A DNA stretch of 64,000 bases from Pyrus communis (lineage: Eukaryota; Streptophyta; Magnoliopsida; Rosales; Rosaceae), in NCBI RefSeq assembly GCF_963583255.1, contig NC_084814.1:16776464-16840463 (forward strand). The letters are read 5' to 3'. Below the pieces are notes generated by a model. It saw only the letters and a program-made list of their open reading frames with translations, searched no databases and was not told the DNA's origin. Below, piece by piece: positions 10,059 through 21,009 of the stretch. The first letter of the stretch is position 1; the number at the start of each line of letters is the position of its first letter. The translations under genes and the position numbers were made by a program.

Positions 10059-11341
10059 TGTTGAATATAATCGAATTAGGCCGCTAGAGTTGAGTGCCAT
10101 GTCATCATAGGTTGTTAGTATTTGGAGTGCCATGTTAGCATTAGGCTATGAAGAGAGTTTGTTAGAAGTTGGTTGTGTTAGTTCAAATTGTAGCTTGGCT
10201 GTTGAGTCTCCACAGCTCTATATAACAAACCAAGCTATGTAGATGTAATTCACTCAAGATTCATCAATACAAAAGATCACATTTCTCTCATCTGTTCTCT
10301 CTCATTTGTTCTTCAGTTTTCTTCTGCATTTCTGTGTTTTTTGCATAATTGCAGAATGTTATCATGGTATCAAAGCAGGTTATCCCATGTGTAAAGTCAA
10401 ACAGTCACACGCGCTCTACGTCATCCCGTTGTGTTAATTCGCCACACATGAGGATGCGTGATGAGAATGAATCCCACATTTCTAAGGAGGTTTGTTGGCC
10501 AAATATTGCTTATGCAGTCAATTCATGTCTTCATCAACTGAATTTCATTTTAGGACAATGACTACTAGTGTTCTGTATTCTGCAGATACTTTACCTCAGT
10601 TGAATGCTTTCTCAGATACTAATTGGGCAGCTGACTTGAACACAAGAAGGTCAGTCACTGGTTATATAGTGTTTTTAGGTAACAATCCCATCTCACAGTA
10701 GTCTAAAAGGCAAACCTCAGTTTCTCGACAAAGGCTAAGTACAAAGCTCTAGCTCACACTGATGTTGATATAGATTGGGTGAGAAAGATATTGAAGGATT
10801 TGGGAGTTTTTCTGTCTAATCCAGCAAGCATTCACTGTGGTAATGTTTGCCATTTCCCTCAGTGCCAATCCAGTGTTTCATTCAAGAATAAAGCATATTG
10901 ACACAGATTACCACTTTGTAAAGGAATGTGTACAACAAGGAGATTTGGAGGTCTTGTATATTCCCACTGAAGATCAAATTGCAAATATCTTAACAAAAGG
11001 ATTACGCATCCTTCCTTTGTTAAACACTTCTACAATCTCAAGCTAGGAAATCCTAGTTGAGATTGAGGGGGGATGTTGAATATAATTGAATTAGGCTATT
11101 AGTGTTGAGTGCCATGTCAGCATAGGCTGTTAAGACTTAAGAGAGTTTGTTAGAAGTTGGTTGTGTTAGTTAGAACTGTAGCTTGACTGCTAAGTCTCCA
11201 CAGCTCCATATAACAAACCAAGCTACGTAAATGTAATTCACTCAAGATTCATCAATACAAAAGATCACATTTCTCTCATATCTTTTCTTCAATTTTCTTC
11301 TACATTTTTGTGTTTTTTGCATAATTGCTGAATGGTTATCA
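10059..11341 (+). mobile_element. Decayed, internally deleted Copia element
   Basis: The 5' LTR at 10059-10364 starts TGTTGAATATAAT and ends GTTATCA. It is followed by primer-binding site TGGTATCAAAGCAGG at 10365. The 3' LTR at 11074-11341 is about 38 bp shorter through internal deletions and follows a polypurine tract ATTGAGGGGGGA. The flanking pentamers GGAGA and GAAGA differ by one base. Only ~709 bp of interior remains, all from the RNase H end of pol. Confidence 0.85.
10490..11046 (+). pseudogene. Copia RNase H remnant
   Basis: Frame-broken homology to the C-terminal RNase H of Copia Pol: a block like LNAFSDTNWAADLNTRRS, an in-frame stop just after the NPISQ block, then a later block NPVFHSRIKHIDTDYHFVKE followed by IPTEDQIANILTKGL. 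The DADW-type catalytic motif reads DTNW. Reverse transcriptase and integrase are missing. Non-functional. Confidence 0.8.
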
Positions 11342-11653
11342 GAAGATACATATCTGCATGGAAGAATGGTGTTGCTCCAACCTCATAACCGAAACGCATT
11401 GTTTGGAAGCAGTTTCTACGTTTAATATTCTGCGCGTCTTTGTGTCGATCAGATTGTACCTATGTCCGACAGTACTTTTGATGATTTAATTCTCTGAAAG
11501 TTAAATCCACTCTATTATAACCGCCAATAATCAAGCAAACATGGGTCAATAAAAGAGTACTTAGACTACTGGGTCTTAACACATAATGTGTGGTCGATGC
11601 TTGATGCTTCAAGGAGGTCTCATGAAACGAAGTTCCTCCCAATGTCTTCGGCA
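11342..11653. other. Spacer, nothing recognised
   Basis: Unique-looking sequence between the Copia remnant and the TRIM. No frame, repeat or RNA gene stands out. Confidence 0.4.
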
Positions 11654-12229
11654 TGTTGAAATATCCCACATCAATCGTATCTATAAGAAAAAAAGAGTTT
11701 AAACATCATAACCTCACTCCAACTAATACCGAGGCCTTTTGTGCTAAAACCCCACACCTGACGGATTGTGTATGTGGTAATTACCAAGTTGGGGATAATA
11801 TTGGTGTTGTTGGAAGTGGATCTTTGACCCGTCTGTCTAATGATTCTACATGGTATCAGAGCCAGGGAGCGGGCCCGTATTATCAGGTGATGGGTGGATC
11901 CCTTTGGCCCTGCGCGATGATGGTGTGTCCCTTGGCCCCTCGTATAGGGTGAGTCTCCTTGGTTCCACGTGGTTGTTGATGTATGAATCCCCCACGTGAG
12001 ACCCACTAATTGGGTCCCACGTGAGGTGGCATGTTGAAATATCTCACATGGACCGTATATTTGAGAAAAGAAGAATTTAAATATCCTAACCCAACTCCAA
12101 CTAATACCGAGGCATTTTGTGAAAAAAACCTCACACTTGATGAATTGCATAGTTGGTAATTACCAAATTGGAGATAATATCGGTGTTGTCAGAAGTGAGT
12201 TTTTGGCCTACCTCTCGGATAATAATACA
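11654..12229 (+). mobile_element. Complete TRIM retrotransposon
   Basis: Two LTRs of about 197 bp (11654-11850 and 12032-12229) both start TGTTGAAATAT and end TACA. They enclose only 181 bp, which begins with primer site TGGTATCAGAGCC at 11851 and ends in a purine-rich GTGAGGTGGCA. A perfect 5-bp TSD CGGCA flanks it (11649-11653 and 12230-12234). There is no coding capacity, so it depends on proteins from an autonomous element. The LTRs differ at many sites, so the insertion is not recent. Confidence 0.9.
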
Positions 12230-12234
12230 CGGCA

Positions 12235-14801
12235 CCAATCTCATTTTCTAATTGGGGTACTTAATTCAGTGTAAAAGCCTACAGTTTAAGCATTCGTATT
12301 TTTTAAGCACAATTTGATTTAAGTGGTTGGAACAATTTGTTTTGGCCATTTCTTACCAGTCCACGAGTGTTGGGTCCAAATGCACAGCTAGGTAGCTCTC
12401 CTGCGCAAGTGTAGGCAATGAATGATATCCCATTTGACAGAGTCCCCTTTATCAAATAGCTGCAAAATGGTTAAAAAAATGTGAATTATCGTCACAAGTT
12501 TTTGCAATTTCTTTTTCTTTTTGTATAAATAGTTTGCCCAATTCTTTTGACGCAGAATCAAATGCAGAAGTGAGCGTGGGCAACATTTGCGTCCTCATTG
12601 GGTGCAACCACCGCCACGGAATCACTACAGCATTTGCGTCCTCTTTGGAAGAAACGGAAGAATCTCCTTCCTGAAGTGGATTATAATTATCTGCACACAT
12701 GATAATCAAACAATCATAATGCCACCGATATAATTAATTAATGGGACAATTAAAATGTTATCCGCATTCCAAAATAGTCATTTTTTCTTCTTTCCATGAA
12801 AATACCGGTAACAGTTACCCCGCGAAAAATGAGATTAAACAGTTCAAGAATAAGTGTTATGACTATTTTGAAGCCTCAGTAACTACTGTTATCCTGAAAA
12901 CTCGCAGAAGTGAGCATCGCTATTACATCAAGAACAGGAACTCCACTTCCATCTGCAGTGCCAACAAGGAACGCGCTCATCACAATATCTTGGAAATCTG
13001 TCAGTTATTTTCTGTCAGAGATTGGAGAAAATGGCTGAAACTCTGGGGTTTGAGCAAAAGGAAGGAGCTGGTTGTGAAGAATGAGGTCTGAGGCCATTAC
13101 TTTCTTTTGAAGTAATCTTCAAAACTGGGAACCAATTTAGGTACCAACATTTTTCCTCTTCAACTAAAGTTAGTATTACTTGCCAAATTATCCCTTCATC
13201 GACGTTTTCCTGAAGCATAAGTTGATTAACTTAATTCTAATATCAAAAGATTTGTTTCTTTTTTCACCTCAAAAGAAATACCCCATGAGAACTCTTGAAG
13301 TAATAAGATCAAGTCAAAGGCTTTGTTTCAGAAGCAGAAAAGTATCCAGTGTATAAGATATCTTGAGCCCCTCGATTAAGTTGAACTACTCTCAAACAAC
13401 AAACTCACCAATCTACCCAGGATCACGCATGCACGAATTCATGTCCAAGGCCTCTTGGCCAAGGCAAACATGGTACATACTTTAAAGTCAGTATTTTCTC
13501 GCATGTACGCTCTCTTTTTTTTATTGCTGGCAAGTGAAGGTGGTGTCATACTTCTCTAGTGGCATATAGTATTAATTACTTGAAGGGCCCAGAAATTTAG
13601 TCTCCTACATTGCCAGTTGATTTTTGTATGTTCTTGGAAGCACTCGTATCAAATGATGTTGACCTATAGTCTATTCTGATACCATGAAATTTTTAAAGAT
13701 TTGACAGCAAAATATGAAGAATTAAAAGGCTGAGATCGAATTAGAGAGCACTCAATGAAAATTAGATTGTGCTTAACATATCAAGGTACAATGAGTGGAT
13801 AGCTCTTGCACCTCCGAATTAAAACATATATGGCTAGTTTTCATAAGGCATGTACCATGTTGAAAAAAAAAAAAAAAAAACCTACTACGATGTCCTATGA
13901 GCGAACTAACTAGAACAAAAAAAGCTAATAAATATCTATATTAATATTTGAGACTCCTCATCAGATATGCTGGGCATCCCATCTATTACAAAGACAGAAG
14001 CATCACTATCTCATTCTTTTCCAGAAATATTTAATTTGCTTCAAATCTTAAGAGATGCTAATCAACCAATTAGTTGTGATTAAGAAATCAATCCTGTTCA
14101 CCGACACTAATCCTTTTCCAAAGGGGTTGGAACATCCAGGACCCAGAGAATAAAGGGAAGATAGTACTTTATAATACTTGGGATTTTAATAAGTTAATGC
14201 ATAATTCCCCGTTAATCCCAACTATGAGCACACAATTTAGAACCCTGAAGAAGTATCAATCAGCAATTGACACGTGGAAAATTCAATCATAAGTAAAATA
14301 CTTGTGTTACAAGCTTTGATAAAAAAAGAATAAAAAAAAACGATTTGAACAAAAATTTAAGATATAATTTAAAATTAGATTTTGCTCTCGACTACTAGTA
14401 TTTGATTTATATTAACTCACATAGAAAAAGAGTATGATTTTTATATGTTAAAACATAAGGCTAATTATAACAAAAAAATGGAGGGCTTAGTCTTATTATG
14501 CTAAAAGATAAGGCAAATTATAAAGATTATTATTATTATAATTTTTTTTTTATTTTTTCTGTCAGTTTTAAAAAATATCAAAAAAAATGTTAAACACAAC
14601 CAAAGTCTCGAAGCAAGGCCATTTGGATATGGCAAAACAGCAATGGGCATTGAGCTGCATGCTTATTTCTGTAAAGCCTTGCAGACAGTATTTATAAGAC
14701 CTAAACTTTTGGGATAGGCCTGGGCCATTATTACCCTCTATGTGGCTCCGCCATTGCCTGGCCACCAACTGGCAACGGCAAAGTCCTATCCCAAATGTGA
14801 A
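12235..14801. other. Long spacer without a recognisable gene
   Basis: Only short open frames, none with a recognised domain. About 12450-12710 and 12900-13220 have more mixed base composition and could be relics of host exons, for example a minus-strand frame ending at 12452, but I cannot assign a product. A poly-A run lies near 13862. An island at about 14590-14790 is also GC-richer but frame-broken. Confidence 0.45.
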
Positions 14802-14809
14802 AATTATTA

Positions 14810-14956
14810 GGGGTGTGCTATTCACACACCCTCTTTTACTTCTCACACATCCTTGTTAATTTCTATCCGTTGATCATCTTCAATTTATCTGATCCGACGG
14901 CCGAAAATTAAAAAAGTGTGTGAGAAGTAAAAAAGGGTGTGTGGATATCATACCCC
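14810..14956. mobile_element. 147-bp MITE, 8-bp TSD
   Basis: Ends are inverted repeats of about 40 bp: the left arm opens GGGGTGTGCTATTCACACA, and the right arm in reverse opens GGGGTATGATATCCACACA; both continue CCC-TTTTACTTCTCACACA. A perfect 8-bp repeat AATTATTA flanks it (14802-14809 and 14957-14964), which fits hAT-type insertion. No coding sequence. Confidence 0.85.
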
Positions 14957-14964
14957 AATTATTA

Positions 14965-15900
14965 ATGCTAAAACTAACTAGTGATTGTTGCATCAACTAA
15001 GAAAAAGAAGAAAAAGAACATGGAGTTTCCAAAATTCCTGTCCTCATGCACAAGTACATTCCCTTTTCCAAGGCTAGTTGAACGATGTCGTTTCGAAGAC
15101 AACAATAATTACGATGAATTGCATAACTAAATTTGGGGTGTGAAGTCAACACAAATGCACCGAGATTTTTTTTTTTGAGGGTTGGGGGTGACATTCAAGT
15201 ACAAATGGAGACAAAGGCGGATGCACAATAGGACCAAGGTGGTTGATTACGATTCAGAGACTAGGAAACAAGTATGTGAAGGTTTCGAGGGACCCTTCAA
15301 AAGTTTGGTACGGGTTTCTTTCGTACCACTAAGTGTTTGATGTAATGGTTGCTAGACATATCTTGATAAGTTGCATCGACAACACTCGATAATGTTGATA
15401 TCTGTTGACATATGCCTAACATGGTTTGACTGATGATAATAAGCCCACCAAGTGTTCGGTGAAATACCTCCATGAATGAATTGAAGTTTTGTTTGAGCGT
15501 ATTGCGCTATGTTTCTATGTAAAAAGCATGGACTTTTAACATTGGGACCCCCAAGATTCAAATACTGAATCTGCCATTGAAAGGAGAGATGGTGTCTCTT
15601 TTCTTTTTTGGTTTGAAGTAAAGCTAGAAAAAAATCCTAAAAATTCTGAACCTCTCGAAAAATCCCAAAACCTAACCAAGAAAATCCCAAACCAAAAATC
15701 TAGAAAAATTTGGTACCTGATCCTGGACCGTTCGGTATGAAAATCGGTCTCACATTTTCATTTTTCAGTAATCTTGAATTGAACTGAAAAAAAATATATA
15801 TATAATTTTAAATATATATTTGGAATTATAATAGCTGTCGGATTTGGTTGACATTTAATTTCAACCGTTGAATCCAAATGAAACCCTCGGTTTCTCTCAA
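14965..15900. other. Spacer without a recognisable gene
   Basis: Short frames only. A GC-moderate block at 15190-15600 is unassigned. 15640-15800 contains repeated AAATCCC/AAAACC motifs. No RNA gene or TE end was recognised. Confidence 0.4.
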
Positions 15901-15907
15901 CCTAACC

Positions 15908-16207
15908 TCACTCATCACTCTCATCCTCCGCCGATTTCTCTCTATCTCTTTCCTTCTTTCTAGCCATCGTCAGAATTGCACGAGCTTTAATCAGCCCACT
16001 CATCTTCTCTTCAAGATTAGAAAGAGAAAACCACAGTGGAATAGAACTTGAGCAGTGCCTTTGACCTGAATCACAAGCCTCCTTGACCTTTTCCAAATGA
16101 CCAAGGCGTTCCTCTAGCTGTCCAAACATCAACCATAATTTATAGAAGGAAGGAAAACGCTTCAACCCATCATGAAGCACCCTATTTACGTCTTCGAATC
16201 CGATCAC
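15908..16207 (-). pseudogene. PRP6/STA1-like splicing factor fragment
   Basis: A 99-residue minus-strand frame. About residues 8-84 read as tetratricopeptide/HAT-type repeats of pre-mRNA-processing factor 6 (plant STABILIZED1): note GLKRFPSFYKLWLMFGQLEE, then IPLWFSLSNLEEKMSG and KARAILTMARKK. PRP6 is a large U4/U6.U5 tri-snRNP protein of roughly 1000 residues, so this is under a tenth of it. Similarity stops abruptly after MARKK, where a charged unrelated tail leads to a stop, and the upstream end is also truncated. Most likely a captured or duplicated gene piece, not a working gene. Family assignment is from recognised motifs. Confidence 0.7.
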
Positions 16208-16270
16208 ACCACGCCGACATCACATCAGTGAGTCACCGACTATATCTCTCTCTCGACTGATCTTACTGAA

Positions 16271-16444
16271 ATGGCAGCAACTCAACTAACAACATTGTCA
16301 ATCTTGGCCAGGAGTTTGGCTTCCTCTCCAATTAGGCATCAAACCCAGGCTACGCCGTCCCTCTTTAAACACCTATGGTGGCGAATCAGACAAGAATCGG
16401 GAGAGATTACTATGGATACAAATTTTCTTCTTCTCTTGTTTTGA
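16271..16444 (+). CDS. Small ORF, possible truncated mitochondrial-type leader
   Basis: A 57-codon frame starting MAATQLTTLSILARSLASS. The start is rich in Ser, Thr, Leu, Ala and Arg and lacks acidic residues, as in mitochondrial presequences, and a CT-rich 5'UTR-like stretch precedes it. The last ~10 codons are not host sequence: they enter the solo LTR that begins at 16411. So the original gene, if it was one, is interrupted here. I do not recognise the family. It could equally be chance; the adjacent PRP6-like fragment suggests a patch of duplicated gene pieces. Confidence 0.3.
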   Translation: MAATQLTTLSILARSLASSPIRHQTQATPSLFKHLWWRIRQESGEITMDTNFLLLLF

Positions 16445-16985
16445 CGAAAATGCACCTAAATAATAATAACACAATGTACTAAAGCAAAAAGCCTCACGTG
16501 CGCACAGTAAAATGGGGGAGATTTTGGCAAAAGAATCTCCGATATCAAAGTTAATATTTTGAAAAAAAATGTATTTTTAAGAGTTTGTGAGTAGCAAATA
16601 ACTTAGCATTTTAATGGAATAAGTGAGATATTTATAGGAGGGTGGCCGGTCATATATGGTGGAAATGGGTGAAATAATTCAAGATATTATGAGAAATAAT
16701 AATAACTTGAAATATTATGGTAATTATTTCAAATTAAATAGGAGAATTTTGGAGTTACCTTGTTGAATGAAATCAATGAAGGATTGGTGAGTGGAATTTG
16801 AATAAATTCCATAATGATCGCCTTTGACTTTTCCATGGATGGAGGAATCTTGAGCCGCTATTGTCTGTTGCATGCGCATGAGAATTCAGGTGTGTCTCGT
16901 CTATCTAACGAGGATAATCTCGTCTTTCTTGTCCAAAAATTTACATGTTGCCCTCATGATTTTTAGAATTATTTTTGGCTCCACA
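16411..16985 (-). mobile_element. Solo LTR of the LARD-like family
   Basis: Read on the minus strand it starts TGTGGAGCCAAAAATAAT and runs through the landmarks of the LTRs at 28287 and 42215, in order: ATATGACCGGCC, GATATCGGAGATTC, GCGCACGTGAGGC, GGTGCATTTTCGTC. It ends TTTGTATCCATA where the family ends TTTGCATCCACA. A perfect TSD ATTAC flanks it (16406-16410 and 16986-16990). The internal region is gone, so this is a solo LTR from LTR-LTR recombination. Confidence 0.88.
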
Positions 16986-17022
16986 ATTACATGTTTTTTG
17001 GGAGGCTTTTTTCGTGCTTTTT

Positions 17023-18023
17023 TGTGACATCCCACATCGCTCAGGGGAGTGATCCTTATATGTATATTCCCATCCCTACCTAGCACGAGGCCTTTTGGGA
17101 GCTCACTGGCTTTGGGTTCCGTAGAAACTCCGAAGTTAAGCGAGATGAGGGTTAGAGCAATCCCATGATGGGTGACCCACTGGGAAGTTACTCGTGAGTT
17201 CCCAAAAACAAAACCGTGAGGGCGTGGTTGGGGCCCAAAGCGGACAATATCGTGCTACGGTGGTGGAGCGGGCTCGGGAAGTGGTCCACCCCGGGCCGAG
17301 ATGTGACAATTTGGTATCAGAGCCTAACCCTGGTCGCGTGTGTGCCGACGAGGACGTCGGGTCCCTAAGGGGGGGTGGATTGTGACATCCCACATCACCC
17401 AGGGGAGTGATCCTTATATGTATATTCCCATCCCTACCTAGCACCAGGCCTTTTGGGAGCTCACTGGCTTTGGGTTCCGTAGGAACTCCGAAGTTAAGCG
17501 AGATGAGGGCTAGAGCAATCCCATGATGGGTGACCCACTGGGAAGTTGCTCGTGAGTTCCCAAAAACAAAACCGTGAGGGCGTGGTTGGGGCCCAAAGCG
17601 GACAATATCGTGCTACGGTGGTGGAGCGGGCTCGGGAAGTGGTCCACCCCGGGCTGGGATGTGACAATTTGGTATCAGAGCCTAACCCTGGTCGCGTGTG
17701 TGCCGACGAGGACGTCGGGCCCCTAAGGGGGGTGGATTGTGACATCCCACATCGCCCAGGGGAGTGATCCTTATATGTATATTCTCATCCCTACCTAGCA
17801 CCAGGCCTTTTGGGAGCTCACTGGCTTTGGGTTCCGTAGGAACTCCGAAGTTAAGCAAGAAGAGGGCTAGAGCAATCCCATGATGGGTGACCCACTGGGA
17901 AGTTGCTCGTGAGTTCCCAAAAACAAAACCGTGAGGGCGTGGTTGGGGCCCAAAGCGGACAATATCGTGCTATAGTGGTGGAGCGGGCTCGGGAAGTGGT
18001 CCACCCCGGGCCGGGATGTGACA
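17023..18023 (+). mobile_element. Cassandra TRIM, tandem three-LTR array
   Basis: Three 286-bp LTRs (17023-17308, 17381-17666, 17738-18023), each TGTGACATCCCACAT...GATGTGACA, alternate with two short interiors of 72 and 71 bp. Each interior holds primer site TGGTATCAGAGCC and a polypurine tract (AAGGGGG...TGGAT). The LTRs differ at only a few bases. The 5S rRNA-like core identifies Cassandra, a non-autonomous element widespread in vascular plants. LTR-int-LTR-int-LTR arises by unequal recombination between copies. No matching TSD abuts the outer LTR ends (see junction finding). Confidence 0.95.
17109..17205 (+). other. 5S rRNA-like domain in Cassandra LTR (first of three)
   Basis: Contains the 5S-type internal promoter landmarks GAAGTTAAGCGAGATGAGGG and CCCATGATGGGTGACCC followed by ACTGGGAAGT. 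Equivalent domains lie at about 17467-17563 and 17824-17920. The middle copy keeps AAGCGAGATGAGGG; the third reads AAGCAAGAAGAGGG. In Cassandra this region can recruit RNA polymerase III (known family property). It is not a genuine 5S rRNA gene: flanks and length belong to the LTR. Confidence 0.9.
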
Positions 18024-20187
18024 ATTTAAACTAACACACCCTGATCGAGATCATGACATGCTGGCCGTCACGTGGAAGTGACGTAACCATGTGCACAGTG
18101 CGGAAGCTAATAAAATAATAATAAAAGTACGAATAAATAAAAATCAGCTATACACAACGTAAGAACATACATATGCAAGCGTAAGTGTGAAAACAAAGTT
18201 CAGAGTTCGAAGACCTAATGCAGTCCGGAAGAAAATAACGCTACAAAAACACACCCAAAGGTGGTCCTACACTGGTAATAATCTGTCAGATATGCCGGGG
18301 AAATCCTCTGGGAAGCCACCAAAAGTGCTAGCCAACTAGAACCTGGAGGGGCGCAAAACAAAAGTGTGAGTGGGCAAAAACAAAGCTTTTCAAAAACCAT
18401 TTCATAAACAAAGTTCTAACCCCTCGCCGTAAAACCTGTATACTTCACAGAAAATAGAGTATACATATATATATATATATATATAAGTCATGCTCAGAAA
18501 TATGCCATGCCAAATGCCTCGAAGTAAAATGCAAGTGCTCAGGTAATGTCAAAACCAATGCCATGTAATCTGTCAGCCGGAGTCACCTAACGTGACCTGT
18601 ACGGCTGAATCTAGAGCTCAGATCTCCATCTCACTAACTGTACCTGCACACGAGTCGGAACCACCTAAAGTGGTATGTACGACAGGACTAGGTGTAATAT
18701 AAGTACGCTCAAATGCTACGATCACGTGAAGGCTGGGCGAATAATTGCAGGTCACCTATGAGTCGGAACCACCTAAAGTGGTCTGTACGATAGGACTATG
18801 CACCTAACTTGGATCCAAGATGAGCGTGTGGTGCGGGAGGTGAACATCACGTGAAGGACTATGCCCGACTCTAGGCGGGAGCACTAACACCGGGGGTGCA
18901 GGTTACGAGCTCTCTATGCATCTCAAATCACTACTGAACATAAACATAAATCATAACTCACCTGGCGCTTACCTGTGCGTCCGCAGCACCAAACATATAT
19001 AAACATATGCGACTCATAATGCGTAAATAAATGGCAAACAATAAGCATGGCATATAAACGTATAATGTTTCAAATCAATTTTTGGGAAAAACATAAGTAT
19101 ATAGGTATATACGGAAAACCAAAAGCCCACTCACTGGTATGTAGAAGGGTTGTAACCCCCTTACCTTGAGTGACCGCGCTCGTCCTCGGGATAGGTCTCA
19201 TCTATATGCGAAACAACTATAAAAACGTTAATTTTAAAACACATAACCAACCTTATGAAATAACTTCTCATACAAAGCTCAAATGGGGTGTATGAATACA
19301 CCAACGTGATCTACTCAACCTCAGGAATATCCCCATATTTTTAGAAAAATTTTCCACCGCCACATGCGCCCCCACGCGCCGGCCAAGGCACGGCCACACG
19401 TGCCGACCACGCGCAGGCACGTGCCTGGCACACTGATGGCGTCAGTTAACACCGTCAGGAATATTCCGTTAACTTTAACGGATTTCGTTAATGCCGTTAG
19501 GAATATTCCGTCCAAACTGATGGAATATTCCGTCGTCTTCTCCGGCGAGGCTCCGTCGTCTTCATATTTTCTTCGTTTTTCAACCAAATTTCACAAAATT
19601 GGTACCAAAATGAAGCTTACAACAAGAGGAACAAATCCATACCACTTTCAAGTGCTAAAACACACGGAATTTCACCGGGAAAACACTACCAACTCTCGCC
19701 AACCTTGTAACTCACGATCCTGACGTCCAAAACCTTCAAACGAACCACCCCGAGCCTCCTAAGGACCTCACCAAGCTTCCTACAAGCTTGAAATTCCAAA
19801 AAACACAAGAATTAACGTGTGCATGAATAGTGACAAAATCGGGGTATCCCGAGTTCGACGTTAAAACGAAGGTATCCTTACCTGAAATGGGTATGGTTGA
19901 ACTTCTACGGACCTCACGAGCATGAATATGTACTTTGTTTCCTCGATCTGTGAAGATTTGGAGGGTTTTGGGGTGTGTCCGTACAAATGGGGATGGAAAT
20001 GGGAGAGAGAAAGGGCTCGGGACAGGGGTGCAGGGCAGGGAAAGGGTGAGGGAGGTGTGGGGGAATGTGTGTGGTCCAGAACCTTCCAACAAAAATCCCA
20101 AAAACAACCACACAACGAAACAACCATACTAGGGGCAAAACCGTCATTTCACCCCTACGGTTCGAAAATTTGGAACGGGCTGTCACA
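18019..20187 (-). mobile_element. Tekay-type chromovirus LTR (copy 1)
   Basis: Aligns along its length with the LTR at 24453-26759: GACGTAACC.TGTGCACAGTGCGG, GGGGCGCAAAACAAAA, CCTCGCCGTAAAACC, then the hairpin motifs at 18574, 18654 and 18762, three GGAATATTCC palindromes at 19458-19531, and the terminal AACGGGCTGTCACA. No internal coding sequence adjoins, so it is a solo LTR or fragment. Its left end shares the bases TGACA with the end of the third Cassandra LTR. Confidence 0.8.
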
Positions 20188-20192
20188 TTTTT

Positions 20193-21009
20193 GTTTGTTC
20201 TTCTGGATCCCAAATCTATTGCAATTTCTAAATTTTTTCAAGAATCCTGAAATTCAAGAATACCGAAATTTCAGTTCCATTTAAGTTTTTAGAATCCCGT
20301 CCCAAAAGGGATTAATTCGGAATTTGCGTTACCATATTCGAATTGGGATTTTGATCTGGACCACCCTTTGTTTGAAGTTTGTTCAATGATTTTATGGTTT
20401 GAAGGTTTAACGCTATTTCTTAAAAGTTTTATATTTTTTTATATAATACAAATGGCATCACACATGATTAGTTATGTAGGCCCTACATAATGCCACATTA
20501 ACACACTACCATATTTTTTTAACAAAAAATGACAGCAAGGAAAATAGTGATGTGCAAGCTAATAAATAACCAAACTGATGAGTTAAAACATAAAAGACCA
20601 AACCGATACGTTGCCAAAACATAAAAACGATTTGTGAAAACAACCTTTTCACAAAGTATATAAATTTTTCTTTTGTCAAACGATAGATTTTGTTAGATTA
20701 GATTTTAGATTAGCCACTAACGGGGTTCGAACCTATGCTGTTATGTAAGAGTACAATTTCTTTTCATCACTGTGATAAATTGTCACTTGCATATATACTG
20801 AAATGACAAAAGGCATTGGTAATGTTTGTTAAAGATGGTACAATAATCAATCAAGAGCATGAGAGAAGAACCGATGGATTTTGAGAGAGAGAGAGAGAGG
20901 TAAAGCTTGTATACATATTTGGTGGAGTTGGAGAGGTAAGAAATAAAATGAAAGGCAGCCGTTGTACTGGTAGAAACATCTATGATTGGAACTTAGGGAG
21001 TATTTTATA
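20193..21009. other. Spacer, degenerate repeats only
   Basis: No gene recognised. 20215-20360 has AT-rich repeats of GAAATTTC/AATCCC type. A GGGGTTCGAACC sequence at about 20721 is isolated and not part of a tRNA fold. A (GA)n run lies near 20881-20900. Confidence 0.4.

Noticed and set aside
12452..12709. 85-residue minus-strand frame
   Set aside because: No recognised motif, no supporting splice or start context; kept only as a possible relic in the spacer note.
17109..17920. Three 5S rRNA genes
   Set aside because: The sequence is diverged from plant 5S and lies inside Cassandra LTRs with primer sites and purine tracts; it is TE-borne.
19736..20284. Frames of 88-125 residues on both strands
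   Set aside because: They sit in GC-rich Tekay LTR sequence and have no conserved domain; one runs across the LTR border.
20700..20780. tRNA-like GGTTCGAACC
   Set aside because: No acceptor stem, anticodon arm or D-arm can be fitted around it.
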